Of a stretch of DNA of 64,000 nucleotides, positions 1 to 7,641 are shown in pieces. A program made the position numbers and the translations under genes. Within the stretch, counting starts at the first letter, position 1. Every line of letters begins with the position of its first letter. Below the pieces are notes generated by a model that worked only from the letters and a program-made list of their open reading frames with translations, did not search any database and had not been told where the DNA came from. The DNA lies in contig NZ_JAVRHL010000003.1 in the NCBI RefSeq assembly GCF_031846565.1, positions 558,001 through 622,000 of the forward strand, in the 5' to 3' direction. Origin of the DNA: Tropicimonas_B omnivorans (lineage in GTDB: Bacteria; Pseudomonadota; Alphaproteobacteria; Rhodobacterales; Rhodobacteraceae).

Positions 1-45
1 CCGCGAGGGCGATCCTGCCTGGAGGGCGGCGCCTCGCCGCTCCGG

Positions 46-72
46 TGCCCCCGGTCGCTTCGACCGGGGGCA
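46..72 (+). terminator. Strong hairpin, probable terminator of a gene left of the window
   Basis: A perfect 12-bp stem (46-57 pairs with 61-72) closes on a 3-base loop and is followed by a short AT-rich tract (taattt). The tail is too weak to be sure of the strand. It would end a plus-strand gene lying outside the window. No confident coding sequence is visible in 1-172. Confidence 0.5.
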
Positions 73-172
73 TAATTTCGTCTATGGCCGACTCAATCGG
101 TTTCGGCGTCCTGTCGGCCTTCGCCGCACCTGCCTGGAACGGCTTTTGTGCGGACTGATTTGCCCCCGAAAG

Positions 173-856
173 TCACATCTGTCCTGATGTGATCTTCGCA
201 ATCGATGCCGCGCTTTCCTTGAGTGCGGACTGGCTATGGGACCCGGCGGCGAGCACTGTCTCAAAGATGCTCCTCAATCACGCCAGCATCAGCCGCCGCG
301 TGGCCTCCAGCGTGTCCGGGGCTTCTGCTTCGGTTTTGCGCGCATCCCAACCGGCGATACCGCCCAAACCATGGCTGACGCCGGTGATCACCTAGAGGGA
401 ATCGGCTCCGGGGGCACCGTGGAACGGATCGGCGTGCCAGTCCGGGCCCCCGAGGCGTGAAGTGGGGTCGTCATCGGCTCCGCAAACCACCAGCGTCGGG
501 GCGTTGATCCCTCTGAACTCCACGCCGAAGAACAAAAAGCGCGCGGCGTTTTCCGAGGTCAGGTCCGCGCCGCCACGGCCCTGAGAGGCTAACAGGATGC
601 CGGCACGGATGCGCGCGTCGGAGACGTCATCATCCTGAAGGCGCACGCCAAGCAGCAGGCTGCAGGTGAACCCGCCCAAGGAATGCCCGGCCACCGCGAT
701 CCGGTCTTGGTCAAGCCGCCCGGCCACGGCCGGTGCCTGTCGCTCGACCTCGGTCAGCTCGTGGAGGATGGCGCGCATCTCCGCCACCCTTTCACGCTAG
801 AAGAATGGCCCGTTGGGCAAAACAGGGTCGAGAACAAGCGCGGTCGCGTCGAGAGA
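173..856 (-). pseudogene. Alpha/beta-hydrolase (dienelactone/chlorophyllase-like) pseudogene with three in-frame stops
   Basis: Read on the minus strand in one continuous frame, this gives a recognisable alpha/beta-hydrolase. It has an RERVAEMRAIL helix, the nucleophile elbow GHSLGG, a PTLVVCGADDD strand with the acid residue, and a HGLGGIAGWDAR segment carrying the likely catalytic His. The frame is broken by TAG at 799-797 (after GPFF, where a Trp would suit the family), TAG at 394-392 (just before the His segment) and TGA at 280-278 (after RRLMLA, where Trp is again expected). The N-terminal third, upstream of about 856, is no longer recognisable. The longest remaining open stretch (392-787) lacks the catalytic His, so no active enzyme is expected. 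No frameshift is needed to explain it, only point nonsense changes. It ends at the TGA at 175-173. Confidence 0.8.
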
Positions 857-933
857 AGATCCGCGCGCTGCCGGGCGGGCAGGGGAGCGTCCGGCATCTG
901 CAGGACGGCGCGCAGCCCACTCTCGGGTGCGAC

Positions 934-962
934 TTGCGAAAGACCGCCACGCTGGGCTAGAG
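934..962 (+). promoter_or_regulatory. Candidate promoter of tRNA-Val
   Basis: A -35-like TTGCGA (934-939) and a -10-like CTAGAG (957-962) are spaced 17 bp apart and end 14 bases before the mature tRNA. Both boxes are imperfect, so this is positional inference. Confidence 0.35.
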
Positions 963-976
963 ACCGCACGGGCGCC

Positions 977-1052
977 GGGTGGTTAGCTCAGTTGGTAGAG
1001 CGTCTCGTTTACACCGAGAATGTCGGGGGTTCGAATCCCTCACCACCCACCA
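977..1052 (+). tRNA. tRNA-Val (anticodon TAC)
   Basis: A full cloverleaf can be drawn. The acceptor stem GGGTGGT pairs with ACCACCC, the D-arm is AGCTCAGTTGGTAGAGC, the anticodon loop is TTTACAC with anticodon TAC, and the T-loop is TTCGAAT. The discriminator is A (1049) and CCA is genomically encoded (1050-1052). Anticodon TAC decodes GUA/GUG valine codons. Confidence 0.97.
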
Positions 1053-1178
1053 TGCCCTGCCGGTTCGGTAGGGTAGGGCCGCGCGGAGCCGCGCAACGTC
1101 GACGCCCCGTGATTTGACTTGGTCTGCTTCATCATGCGTCACTCTGGCGGGCCGCCGCCGGCTCCTGGGGGACCCCGA

Positions 1179-2555
1179 ATGTACGAAGAACGCGCGCGCC
1201 CGATCCTCGACTCGCTGCTGGAGGTCGTCGACTGGCCGGATGCGCCGCTGGACCGGCTTGAAATCCTCGATACGGGACTCGCCCTCGCGACGGATTGGCC
1301 GGTCACCGCCAATGCCGTCGCCGCCCTCGCGGCCGTGGGGCTCGCCGCATCGGCGCTCCATGAAACCTGGACGGGGGAACGCCGCCCGGTCCGCATCGAT
1401 ACGCGCGCGGCGGGGCTTGCCATGGCATCCTCGAGTTTCCTGCAGATCGACGGACGGAGCGCGAAGTTCCGCGATCCCTTCACCGGCTTCTACGAGGCGG
1501 CGGGCGGCGAATGGGTCTTCCTGCACGGCAACTTTCCGCATCTGCAGGCGGGCCTGATCGACCTTCTGGGCGCATCGGGTGCCGACGATGTGGCGCGGGC
1601 GGTCCGCGGGCGCGACGCGTCCGGGATCGAGGATGAGGCGATCGCCGCCGGTCTCTGCGCCGCCCGTGTCAGGACCCGCGAGGAGTGGGAGGCGGAAGAT
1701 CACGCGCGGGCCCTCAGACCCCTGCCTGTTCTCGGCATCGAGCGTATCGGCGACGCGGCTCCGCGGCCGAGAGGTGCCGGGGATGAGCCGCTGAGCGGCT
1801 ACCGCATGCTCGATCTGTCCCGCGTGATCGCAGGCCCGATGGCCGGGCGGACGATGGCCGAAGCCGGTGCGGACGTGCTCCTCGTCTCGGGGCCGGGCTT
1901 GCCCTCGATCACCTCGCTCGTGGTCGATACGGGCTTCGGCAAGCGCGCGGCCGAGATCGACCTGCGGAGCGATGCGGGGCGGGCGCTCGTCCGGCAGCTT
2001 GCCGCGGAGGCCGACGTGATGCTCGATGCCTATCGCCCCGGCGCGCTGGAGGGCTTCGGCCTTGGCCGCGAGGCGATGATGTCGATCTCTCCCGGCCTCG
2101 TCCACGTGGATCTCGACGCCTTCGGTCCTGTCGGGCCCTGGGCCGGCCGGCGCGGCTATGACAGCCTCGTGCAGGCCACGACGGGGATGTGCCGCGGCGG
2201 CCGCGAGGTTCCGGCGAACCTTCCCTGCCAGCCGCTCGACTACCTCTCCGGCTACCTCGCGGCCTTCGGGGCGATGCTGGCGCTCCTGCGACAATCGAAG
2301 GAGGGCGGCAGCTGGTCCGTTCGGCTTTCCCTTGCCGGCACGGCTCAGTGGATGCGGCAGACCCATGACCGGCTCGGCCCGGAGACGAGCCGCCCCGAAC
2401 ACGGGCCGGGCATTGCCGAGATCGCGGACCTCCTTCAGGACACCGATACGGAGTTCGGCAGGGTCAGGGCCCTGCGTCCACCCCTTCAGGGACCGGACTG
2501 GCGCTGGACTTCGCCGCCCGTTCCCCTGGGGACGAACGCGCCGGAGTGGGGCTGA
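1179..2555 (+). CDS. CoA transferase, family III (CaiB/BaiF type)
   Basis: 458 aa. The C-terminal half has the CaiB/BaiF signature: GYRMLDLSRVIAGPMAGRTMAEAGADV, then FGKRAAEIDLRSDAGR, then RRGYDSLVQATTGM. Asp328 in that last motif matches the catalytic aspartate that forms the aspartyl-CoA anhydride in this family. About 200 N-terminal residues precede the signature, so this is the longer variant and not the compact ~400-aa formyl-CoA transferase form. The ATG at 1179 was chosen because GGGGG lies about 7 bases upstream; earlier in-frame starts (1119 TTG) lack a ribosome site. It stands alone between tRNA-Val and a small gene, so the acyl-CoA substrate cannot be inferred from context. Confidence 0.85.
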   Translation: MYEERARPILDSLLEVVDWPDAPLDRLEILDTGLALATDWPVTANAVAALAAVGLAASALHETWTGERRPVRIDTRAAGLAMASSSFLQIDGRSAKFRDPFTGFYEAAGGEWVFLHGNFPHLQAGLIDLLGASGADDVARAVRGRDASGIEDEAIAAGLCAARVRTREEWEAEDHARALRPLPVLGIERIGDAAPRPRGAGDEPLSGYRMLDLSRVIAGPMAGRTMAEAGADVLLVSGPGLPSITSLVVDTGFGKRAAEIDLRSDAGRALVRQLAAEADVMLDAYRPGALEGFGLGREAMMSISPGLVHVDLDAFGPVGPWAGRRGYDSLVQATTGMCRGGREVPANLPCQPLDYLSGYLAAFGAMLALLRQSKEGGSWSVRLSLAGTAQWMRQTHDRLGPETSRPEHGPGIAEIADLLQDTDTEFGRVRALRPPLQGPDWRWTSPPVPLGTNAPEWG

Positions 2556-2739
2556 CGCCGACTGGTCATTTCAGGGGACGTGCGTCTTCGCTGGAGGCGG
2601 TCCCGCCTTCCGTTGCCGCACGGCTTATTTCACACGTGCCCCGCAACAGGCTTGCGCAGGGCTGCGGTGCGACTAGATTCGCCTGACGCGCCGGACCACC
2701 GCAAGTGGCCGCCGCGCGAAGACTCATCGAAGTCATCGC

Positions 2740-2756
2740 CCTGACGTCATGTCAGG
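2740..2756. repeat. Short perfect inverted repeat upstream of the 43-aa gene
   Basis: CCTGAC-GTCAT-GTCAGG, with 6-bp arms and a 5-bp spacer, lies about 70 bases before the small lysine-rich protein gene. It could be an operator. The rest of 2556-2827 shows nothing recognisable. Confidence 0.35.
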
Positions 2757-2827
2757 CAACCCTGATTTTCCTGAGAATCGGACCGTCCGGCATGTCGCCG
2801 GATCGGTGGTCATCCGAGGAGGACATC

Positions 2828-2959
2828 ATGTCCAAGGGCAATAACAGGCGTGGAAACAAGGAAGTGAAGAAGCCGAAGCAGGAGAAGGCGAAGGTTCTCG
2901 CAACGGCCAATTCGGGCGCCGCGAAGCCGCTCTCGCTCGGCGAGAAGAAGGGCCGGTAA
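2828..2959 (+). CDS. Small lysine-rich conserved hypothetical protein, 43 aa
   Basis: This very basic peptide begins MSKGNNRRGNKEVKKPKQEK and is rich in Lys, Asn and Gly, with no membrane segment or signal peptide. Short proteins with the pattern SKGN-x-R-GN-x-E-x-KKPK are widespread in alphaproteobacteria and have no assigned role; this is from memory of the family. The ATG at 2828 has an excellent GAGGAGG-type ribosome site just before it. A strong hairpin terminator starts 4 bases after the stop, so it is probably a single-gene transcript. The basic composition would allow nucleic-acid or ribosome contact, but that is only inference. Confidence 0.75.
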   Translation: MSKGNNRRGNKEVKKPKQEKAKVLATANSGAAKPLSLGEKKGR

Positions 2960-2962
2960 TCA

Positions 2963-3003
2963 AATGGGGGGGTGGGCGCCAACGCGGCGCCCGCCCCCCC
3001 ATT
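2963..3003. terminator. Bidirectional hairpin terminator
   Basis: A long G-tract/C-tract stem (2963-2980 with 2986-3003, one mismatch) lies between the convergent 43-aa gene and the RraA-like gene. It is symmetrical enough to stop transcription from both sides. Confidence 0.75.
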
Positions 3004-3034
3004 GTCTGCCTGCCTCGAAAGGCGCCGGCCGGGA

Positions 3035-3694
3035 TCAGGCGGGCCAGACCGATTGCAGTTTCTCGCCCTTCAGGATGCGCTCGCGGGCCGATGCCTCGTT
3101 TTTGCCGTTGGCATCCGCCTCGTCGGCGATGGCGATCAGGTGATCGCGGGGCACGCAGACCACACCGTCGATATCGGCGAAGATTACGTCGCCGGGCTTC
3201 ACCGTGACGCGGCCGATGGTGATCGGAACCTGGCTCTCGGCCGGCTCCTTTCGGCCGCTCACGCCGACCGGGCTCGGATGCGTACCGAAGAGGGGGTAGC
3301 CGAGGCGACGGACCTGCGCGAGATCGCGCACGGTTCCGTTCACGATCGTCGCGGCGGCGCCGGCGGTCTTCGCGCCGGTGGACATCAGCTCTCCGGAGCA
3401 GGCGCCGTCCGCGCAGGAGGCATCGAGAACGATCACTCCGCCCGCCGGCACGTTGTCGATCGCGTTGTGATAGACGTCCTGCGGCTCACCCTTCCGGTCC
3501 GACGGCTTGAAGGACACGGTCACGGCGGGGCCGACGACGACAGCGCCGTCGCCCAGCGTGCCCTGCAGCGAGATCCCTTCGAGGTAGCCGAAGTGGCCGA
3601 GAGCTTCCATGCTGTCGTGCACGTCGCCCGAATACCAGGCCCTGAGCCTCTCGATCGCATCCTGCTCGGCGGGGCTGTAGTCGGTCTCAAACAT
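3035..3694 (-). CDS. RraA family protein (HMG aldolase / RraA-like)
   Basis: 219 aa. It shows the RraA fold hallmarks: GDVHDSMEALG near the N-terminus, a GELMSTGAKTAGA segment followed by TIVNGTVRD (substrate and divalent-metal loop), and the closing FADIDGVVCVP. The family includes 4-hydroxy-4-methyl-2-oxoglutarate/oxaloacetate aldolases and RNase E inhibitors. In a catabolic cluster, a pyruvate-type aldolase or decarboxylase is the likelier role. The ATG at 3694 has GGGAGAAG upstream and overlaps the last bases of the GntR gene by 8 bp, so the two are translationally linked and transcribed together, away from the TTT transporter. The substrate is unknown. Confidence 0.85.
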   Translation of the reverse strand: MFETDYSPAEQDAIERLRAWYSGDVHDSMEALGHFGYLEGISLQGTLGDGAVVVGPAVTVSFKPSDRKGEPQDVYHNAIDNVPAGGVIVLDASCADGACSGELMSTGAKTAGAAATIVNGTVRDLAQVRRLGYPLFGTHPSPVGVSGRKEPAESQVPITIGRVTVKPGDVIFADIDGVVCVPRDHLIAIADEADANGKNEASARERILKGEKLQSVWPA

Positions 3695-4436
3695 TCGATT
3701 TCTTCTCCCTTTCGGTCTGCGCGGCAATGCGCAGATACTCGGTGCTGCGTGCGATCTGCTCTCGCATCAGGTCTTTCGCGCCGGCACCGTCCCGGCGCGC
3801 GATGCGGTCGTAGATCTTCTCGTGTTCGTCGTAGGCCTCGGTCAGCGACTTCGTCGGAACGCGGCTCGACACCTCGATCATCTCGGTGATGAGGTTCGCG
3901 AAGTTCTCGTACATCAGCGCGAGGATGCTGTTGCCGGAGGCGTGTACGAGGGCGAGGTGAAAGCGGGCGTCGGCGATGACGAACGTATCGAACGCGCCGT
4001 CGTCGCGTGCCTTCTCCATTGCGCGGAGGGCTTGGGTCACATCGTCGGTCACCGGGGTCTCGGAGGCGACGAGAAGGTCGATGACCTCGGTCTCGATCAT
4101 CCGCCGGGCCCCCATGAGCTGTTCCAGATACCCCGGATGCGCAGCCATCTGCTGCCGCACCGTGACGGCGAGGGAGCTGATGAACTCGCTGACGTCCTGC
4201 CGCACGACGGTGGTGTTTCCCCCGTGGCGGCGCTGAACGAGACCCTTGGTCTCGAGGGCCTGGATCGCTTCCCGGACGGAGCGTGTCGAGACGCCGAATT
4301 CCTCGGCGATGCGGCTTTCGGAGGAGAGCTTGTCTCCCACCTTCAGCTCGCCGCCGAGGATCCGCTCCTCGAGCGCCGTCATGACGCCGACATGCAGCCG
4401 CTCGCGTGATCCGGCCTGCGTCGCCCCGATGCTCAT
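3687..4436 (-). CDS. GntR family transcriptional regulator, FCD (FadR) subfamily
   Basis: 249 aa. The N-terminal winged helix (about residues 15-80: ILGGELKVGDKLSSESRIAEEFGVSTRSVREA, then the RRHGGNT wing) is followed by an all-helical FCD effector domain with DARFHLALVHASGN and DEHEKIYDRI. FCD domains usually bind a metal through Asp and three His. Here the last His position seems to read Gln (MREQIARS), so metal binding may be altered. The start at 4436 has GAGGAAC upstream. The gene is divergent from the TTT transporter genes and a 19-bp inverted repeat lies in the gap. It is probably the local repressor, with induction by the pathway substrate or an intermediate. Confidence 0.9.
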   Translation of the reverse strand: MSIGATQAGSRERLHVGVMTALEERILGGELKVGDKLSSESRIAEEFGVSTRSVREAIQALETKGLVQRRHGGNTTVVRQDVSEFISSLAVTVRQQMAAHPGYLEQLMGARRMIETEVIDLLVASETPVTDDVTQALRAMEKARDDGAFDTFVIADARFHLALVHASGNSILALMYENFANLITEMIEVSSRVPTKSLTEAYDEHEKIYDRIARRDGAGAKDLMREQIARSTEYLRIAAQTEREKKSNV

Positions 4437-4496
4437 TGTGGTTCCTCGCATTTCCCTGTCGCCTCGCCCAAGGTCCGCCGTTGCCCAGAAGACAGG

Positions 4497-4526
4497 TTGA
4501 CGGAGGCGTTCGCTGCAGCTTACGGT
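4497..4526 (+). promoter_or_regulatory. Candidate promoter of the TTT/sugar operon
   Basis: TTGACG (4497-4502) and TACGGT (4521-4526) are spaced 18 bp apart. The start point would fall at about 4533, inside the inverted repeat at 4532-4550. That geometry fits repression by the divergent GntR protein. Confidence 0.4.
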
Positions 4527-4531
4527 ACTTG

Positions 4532-4550
4532 TGACATAAGTCATATGTCA
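4532..4550. promoter_or_regulatory. Probable GntR operator (19-bp perfect inverted repeat)
   Basis: TGACATA-AGTCA-TATGTCA has 7-bp perfect arms and a 5-bp spacer. It sits between the divergent GntR-rraA and TTT-transport transcripts, about 96 bases before the regulator start and 54 before the binding-protein start. A nested TGAC-N4-GTCA half overlaps it. The location and symmetry fit a dimeric winged-helix regulator. Confidence 0.65.
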
Positions 4551-4603
4551 AGTGCGGCGGCCGGAGGATGGACGCCGCGAACAGGATCAAAGGGAGGAAC
4601 ACG

Positions 4604-5587
4604 ATGCTTCATGTAACAGGCGGATCTCTTCGCGGTGCCCTCGGCGCGGCTGGCCTCGTTCTCGTCGCCACCACCGGCGCTGCCATGGCGGACTGGCCGG
4701 AGCGGGCGGTCACCGTGATCGTGCCGTGGTCGGCCGGCGGCGGCACCGATGCCACCGCGCGCGCCGTGGCGGCCGAACTCGAGGAGAAGTTCGGCCAGCC
4801 CTTCAACGTGGTGAACCGCACCGGCGGCGGCGGACTCGTCGGCCATTCCGCCATCGCGAACGCCGCGCCCGACGGCTACACGCTGGGCGTCATCACCATC
4901 GAATCGACGATGTATGAGCCGCAGGGCCTCTCCGGCGTCACCACGGACGACTACACCTATATCGGCCGGTTCAACGCGGACCCGATCGCGGTGAACATCG
5001 CCGCGGACGCCGAGTATGACGACGCGGAAGGGCTGATCGAGGCCGTGAAGGCCGATCCGGGCGGCATCGCAGCCTCCGGCGCCAACCGCGGCGGTCTCTC
5101 TCACCTCGCGTGGATCGGCCTTCTGGACCGGCTGGATATCGACCCCGCCGAGGCCAACTGGGTCGCGTCCGACGGCTCCGCCCCGGCGCTCCAGCAGCTT
5201 GCCTCCGGCGCCATCGACGTCGTCTCGACCTCTCCGGCCGAAGCGCAGTCCCTCGTTGATGCAGGCGAAGCGCAGACCGTCGCGCTGATCTCCTCCGAGC
5301 GGAGCGACCTCTATCCCGACCTGCCCACGACCACCGAGATCTTCGACATCGACTGGTCCCCGCTGCCCTTCCGCGGAATGGCCGGGCCGGACGGTATCCC
5401 GGAGGAGGTCGTGACCGCCGTCGAAGGCGCCCTCGAGGAGATCACGCAGGATCAGGAGTTCCGGGACTTCATGGCCTCTCGCGGCTTTTCGGTTGCCTAC
5501 CAGGATGCAGCCACCTTCGGCGAGACCGTGAAATCCTCCGGCGAGGGTCTTGCCTCGGCGATGGAATCGGCCGGTCTGACCCAGTAA
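4604..5587 (+). CDS. Tripartite tricarboxylate transporter (TTT) substrate-binding protein, TctC/Bug family
   Basis: 327 aa. The signal peptide ends at about AAMA|DWPER (residue 27). The mature part starts with the Bug/TctC pattern: DWPERAVTVIVPWSAGGGTDATARAVA, then FNVVNRTGGGGLVGHSAIA and APDGYTLG. These loops line the ligand pocket in Bug-fold proteins. The ATG at 4604 follows GGGAGG; the upstream in-frame start would bury the signal peptide. tctB- and tctA-like genes follow directly, so the three make a complete secondary importer driven by an ion gradient. Known TTT ligands are mostly carboxylates. The neighbouring kinase and isomerase genes suggest a sugar acid or sugar-derived ligand, but that is inference. 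Confidence 0.92.
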   Translation: MLHVTGGSLRGALGAAGLVLVATTGAAMADWPERAVTVIVPWSAGGGTDATARAVAAELEEKFGQPFNVVNRTGGGGLVGHSAIANAAPDGYTLGVITIESTMYEPQGLSGVTTDDYTYIGRFNADPIAVNIAADAEYDDAEGLIEAVKADPGGIAASGANRGGLSHLAWIGLLDRLDIDPAEANWVASDGSAPALQQLASGAIDVVSTSPAEAQSLVDAGEAQTVALISSERSDLYPDLPTTTEIFDIDWSPLPFRGMAGPDGIPEEVVTAVEGALEEITQDQEFRDFMASRGFSVAYQDAATFGETVKSSGEGLASAMESAGLTQ

Positions 5588-5608
5588 GTCCGTGTTGGAG
5601 AGCAGGAC

Positions 5609-6076
5609 ATGAGGATTGCGGACCGCCTCTTCGGCCCGCTCCTGGCCGCGTTCGGCCTGGCCGTACTCTGGGGAGCTGCACAGCTTCCCAGAGTGCCGGG
5701 CGTGCGGTTCGGAGGGGAATTGATGCCCACCATATACGGCATCGCCCTCATCGTCTTCGGGGGCATCATCTTCCTGACCGGACTGCGCGAGGGTGGGCCG
5801 GCGCTCGACGCTGACGAATGGCGCGGACGGGGCAGGGCGGGGCTCGCCGCGGCATGGTCCCTCGCGGGTCTGCTTCTGGGAATGGTGCTTTTCCAACCGC
5901 TGGGCTTCCCGCTCTTCGGGATGCTCTTCGTGGCCGTGATGATGGGACTGATGGGCGCACGCCCCCTGACGATCCTCATCGTCGCGCCGGTGTTCGTCCT
6001 GACCCTTTACCTGACCTTCTCGGGCGTGCTGCGGGTGAGCCTGCCGGCCGGCCCGCTGGGAGCGATCCTGCCATGA
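5609..6076 (+). CDS. TTT family small permease subunit (TctB-like)
   Basis: 155 aa with four predicted membrane helices: at the N-terminus, around YGIALIVFGGIIFLTGL, around AWSLAGLLLGMVLF, and in the last third. This is the size and topology of TctB-type subunits. RBS GGAGAGCAGGA precedes the ATG. It sits between the binding protein and the large permease, and its stop overlaps the next start (ATGA at 6073-6076), so translation of the two membrane subunits is coupled. Confidence 0.88.
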   Translation: MRIADRLFGPLLAAFGLAVLWGAAQLPRVPGVRFGGELMPTIYGIALIVFGGIIFLTGLREGGPALDADEWRGRGRAGLAAAWSLAGLLLGMVLFQPLGFPLFGMLFVAVMMGLMGARPLTILIVAPVFVLTLYLTFSGVLRVSLPAGPLGAILP

Positions 6077-7611
6077 GCTTCGACACACTTCTTCAGGCGG
6101 CGGTCCTCGTTCTGCAATTCGACGTGCTGCTCGCGATCCTGGGCGGCGCCGTCTACGGCCTCTTCATCGGTGCGCTGCCGGGGCTGACGGCGACCATGGC
6201 GACGGCGCTGCTGGTGCCGCTCACCTTCTACATGGCGCCGCTTCCGGCGATCGCACTCATCGTCTCGTCCACCGCCATGGCGATCACCGCGGGCGACATT
6301 CCGGGGGCGCTCCTGCGCATTCCGGGCACGCCGGCCTCGGCGGCCTATACCGAGGAAAGTTACGCGATGACCCGCGCGGGCCATGCCGGCCGGGCGCTTT
6401 CCATCGGCTTCTTCTTCTCGGCGCTCGGCGGTCTGATCGGCGCCTCGGTGCTCCTTCTGACCGGTCCGCTCCTGGCGCGGCTCGCGCTCAACTTCTCCAG
6501 CTTCGAGTTCTTCTGGCTGGCGCTTCTGGGGCTTCTGACCTGCGCGCTCGTCTCCGGCAGCAACCCCGTGAAAGGGGGCGTGTCGCTCGCGATCGGCCTT
6601 CTGATCGCGACGGTGGGGCTCGACGTCACCAGCGGTCAGCCCCGCTTCACCTTCGGATCGGTGGAACTGAGCGGCGGGGTCAGCTTCATACCGGTGATGA
6701 TCGGGATGTTCGCCTTCTCGGAAATCCTGCGCGGCCTTTCGGGGATCGGCGCGGCGGATGCCTCGAAGGCGGCGACGCCCGCGAGCGACGGGGCCATGCG
6801 GCCCTATCGCGGCATCCTCGGTCTTCTGAAAACCTATCCGCTCAGTCTCGTGCGCGGCACCGCGCTCGGCTCTTCGCTCGGCGCGCTGCCGGGGGTGGGC
6901 GGGGATCTGGCGGCCTGGATCGCCTACGGCGTGTCCCGCCGCTTCTCCCGCACGCCGCAGAAGTTCGGCACGGGCCACCCCGAGGGGCTGATCGAAGCGA
7001 CCTCGGCCAACAATTCGGGCCTTTCCAGCGCCTGGATCCCGGCCCTCGTCTTCGGCATTCCGGGGGACGCGGTGACGGCCATCGCGGTGGGCGTCCTCTA
7101 CATGAAGGGCGTCGCGCCCGGCCCGCGGCTCTTCGCCGAGAACCCGGTCATGCCGACCTCGATCATCCTGTCCTTCTTCGTCGCGAACCTGCTGCTCTTT
7201 CCGCTCGGCTATGTCGCGATCAAGGCGGCGCGGATGGTGCTGAAGGTTCCGCGTTCGGTCATCGTGCCGATGATCCTGCTGTGCTGCTTTCTCGGCTCCT
7301 ACGCGATCAACAACACGCTTTTCGGCGTGGGCGTCATGCTGGTCGCCGGCCTCGTGGGCTACGTGATGGAGCGCAACAACTTCCCGATCGCTCCGGTGAT
7401 CCTCGGCCTCGTGCTCGGTCCGGTGCTCGAGCGCAACTTCATCATGTCGATGCAGATCTCGCGCGGGAACCTGATGGGGTTCTTCGAGCGCCCCGTCGCC
7501 TGCGGTCTCGGCATCTTCGTTCTGATCGTCCTCGGCCTGACCGTCTGGAGCGCCATCAAGGGGCGCCGCACGGTCATGGCCGGCGAACCGGACGACAGCC
7601 TCACCTCCTGA
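6073..7611 (+). CDS. TTT family large permease subunit (TctA-like)
   Basis: 512 aa, about 11-12 membrane helices. Family signatures include GALPGLTATMATALLVPLTF near the N-terminus, GDIPGALLRIPGTPASAA, and GSSLGALPGVGGDLAAW with ATSANNSG in the middle. These conserved Gly/Pro-rich loops form the transport core of TctA proteins. The ATG at 6073 overlaps the tctB-like stop, and the longer upstream frame lies inside that gene. Together with the two preceding genes it forms the inner-membrane importer of the island. Confidence 0.93.
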   Translation: MSFDTLLQAAVLVLQFDVLLAILGGAVYGLFIGALPGLTATMATALLVPLTFYMAPLPAIALIVSSTAMAITAGDIPGALLRIPGTPASAAYTEESYAMTRAGHAGRALSIGFFFSALGGLIGASVLLLTGPLLARLALNFSSFEFFWLALLGLLTCALVSGSNPVKGGVSLAIGLLIATVGLDVTSGQPRFTFGSVELSGGVSFIPVMIGMFAFSEILRGLSGIGAADASKAATPASDGAMRPYRGILGLLKTYPLSLVRGTALGSSLGALPGVGGDLAAWIAYGVSRRFSRTPQKFGTGHPEGLIEATSANNSGLSSAWIPALVFGIPGDAVTAIAVGVLYMKGVAPGPRLFAENPVMPTSIILSFFVANLLLFPLGYVAIKAARMVLKVPRSVIVPMILLCCFLGSYAINNTLFGVGVMLVAGLVGYVMERNNFPIAPVILGLVLGPVLERNFIMSMQISRGNLMGFFERPVACGLGIFVLIVLGLTVWSAIKGRRTVMAGEPDDSLTS

Positions 7612-7641
7612 CATTTCCCTTTCGAACAAGGAACATATACC

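Noticed and set aside
173..856. Stop-codon recoding (selenocysteine or pyrrolysine) in the hydrolase frame
   Set aside because: Both TAG and TGA occur, two at likely Trp positions, and no SECIS-like structure was evident. Simple pseudogenisation explains it.
977..1052. tRNA-Val as an integration site for a mobile element
   Set aside because: No integrase, direct repeat of the tRNA 3' end or atypical cargo was found beside it.
957..2402. 481-aa minus-strand open frame
   Set aside because: It is the antisense of the CoA-transferase gene and ends in translated tRNA sequence (the VVRDSNPRHSRC-type artefact). High GC keeps shadow frames open.
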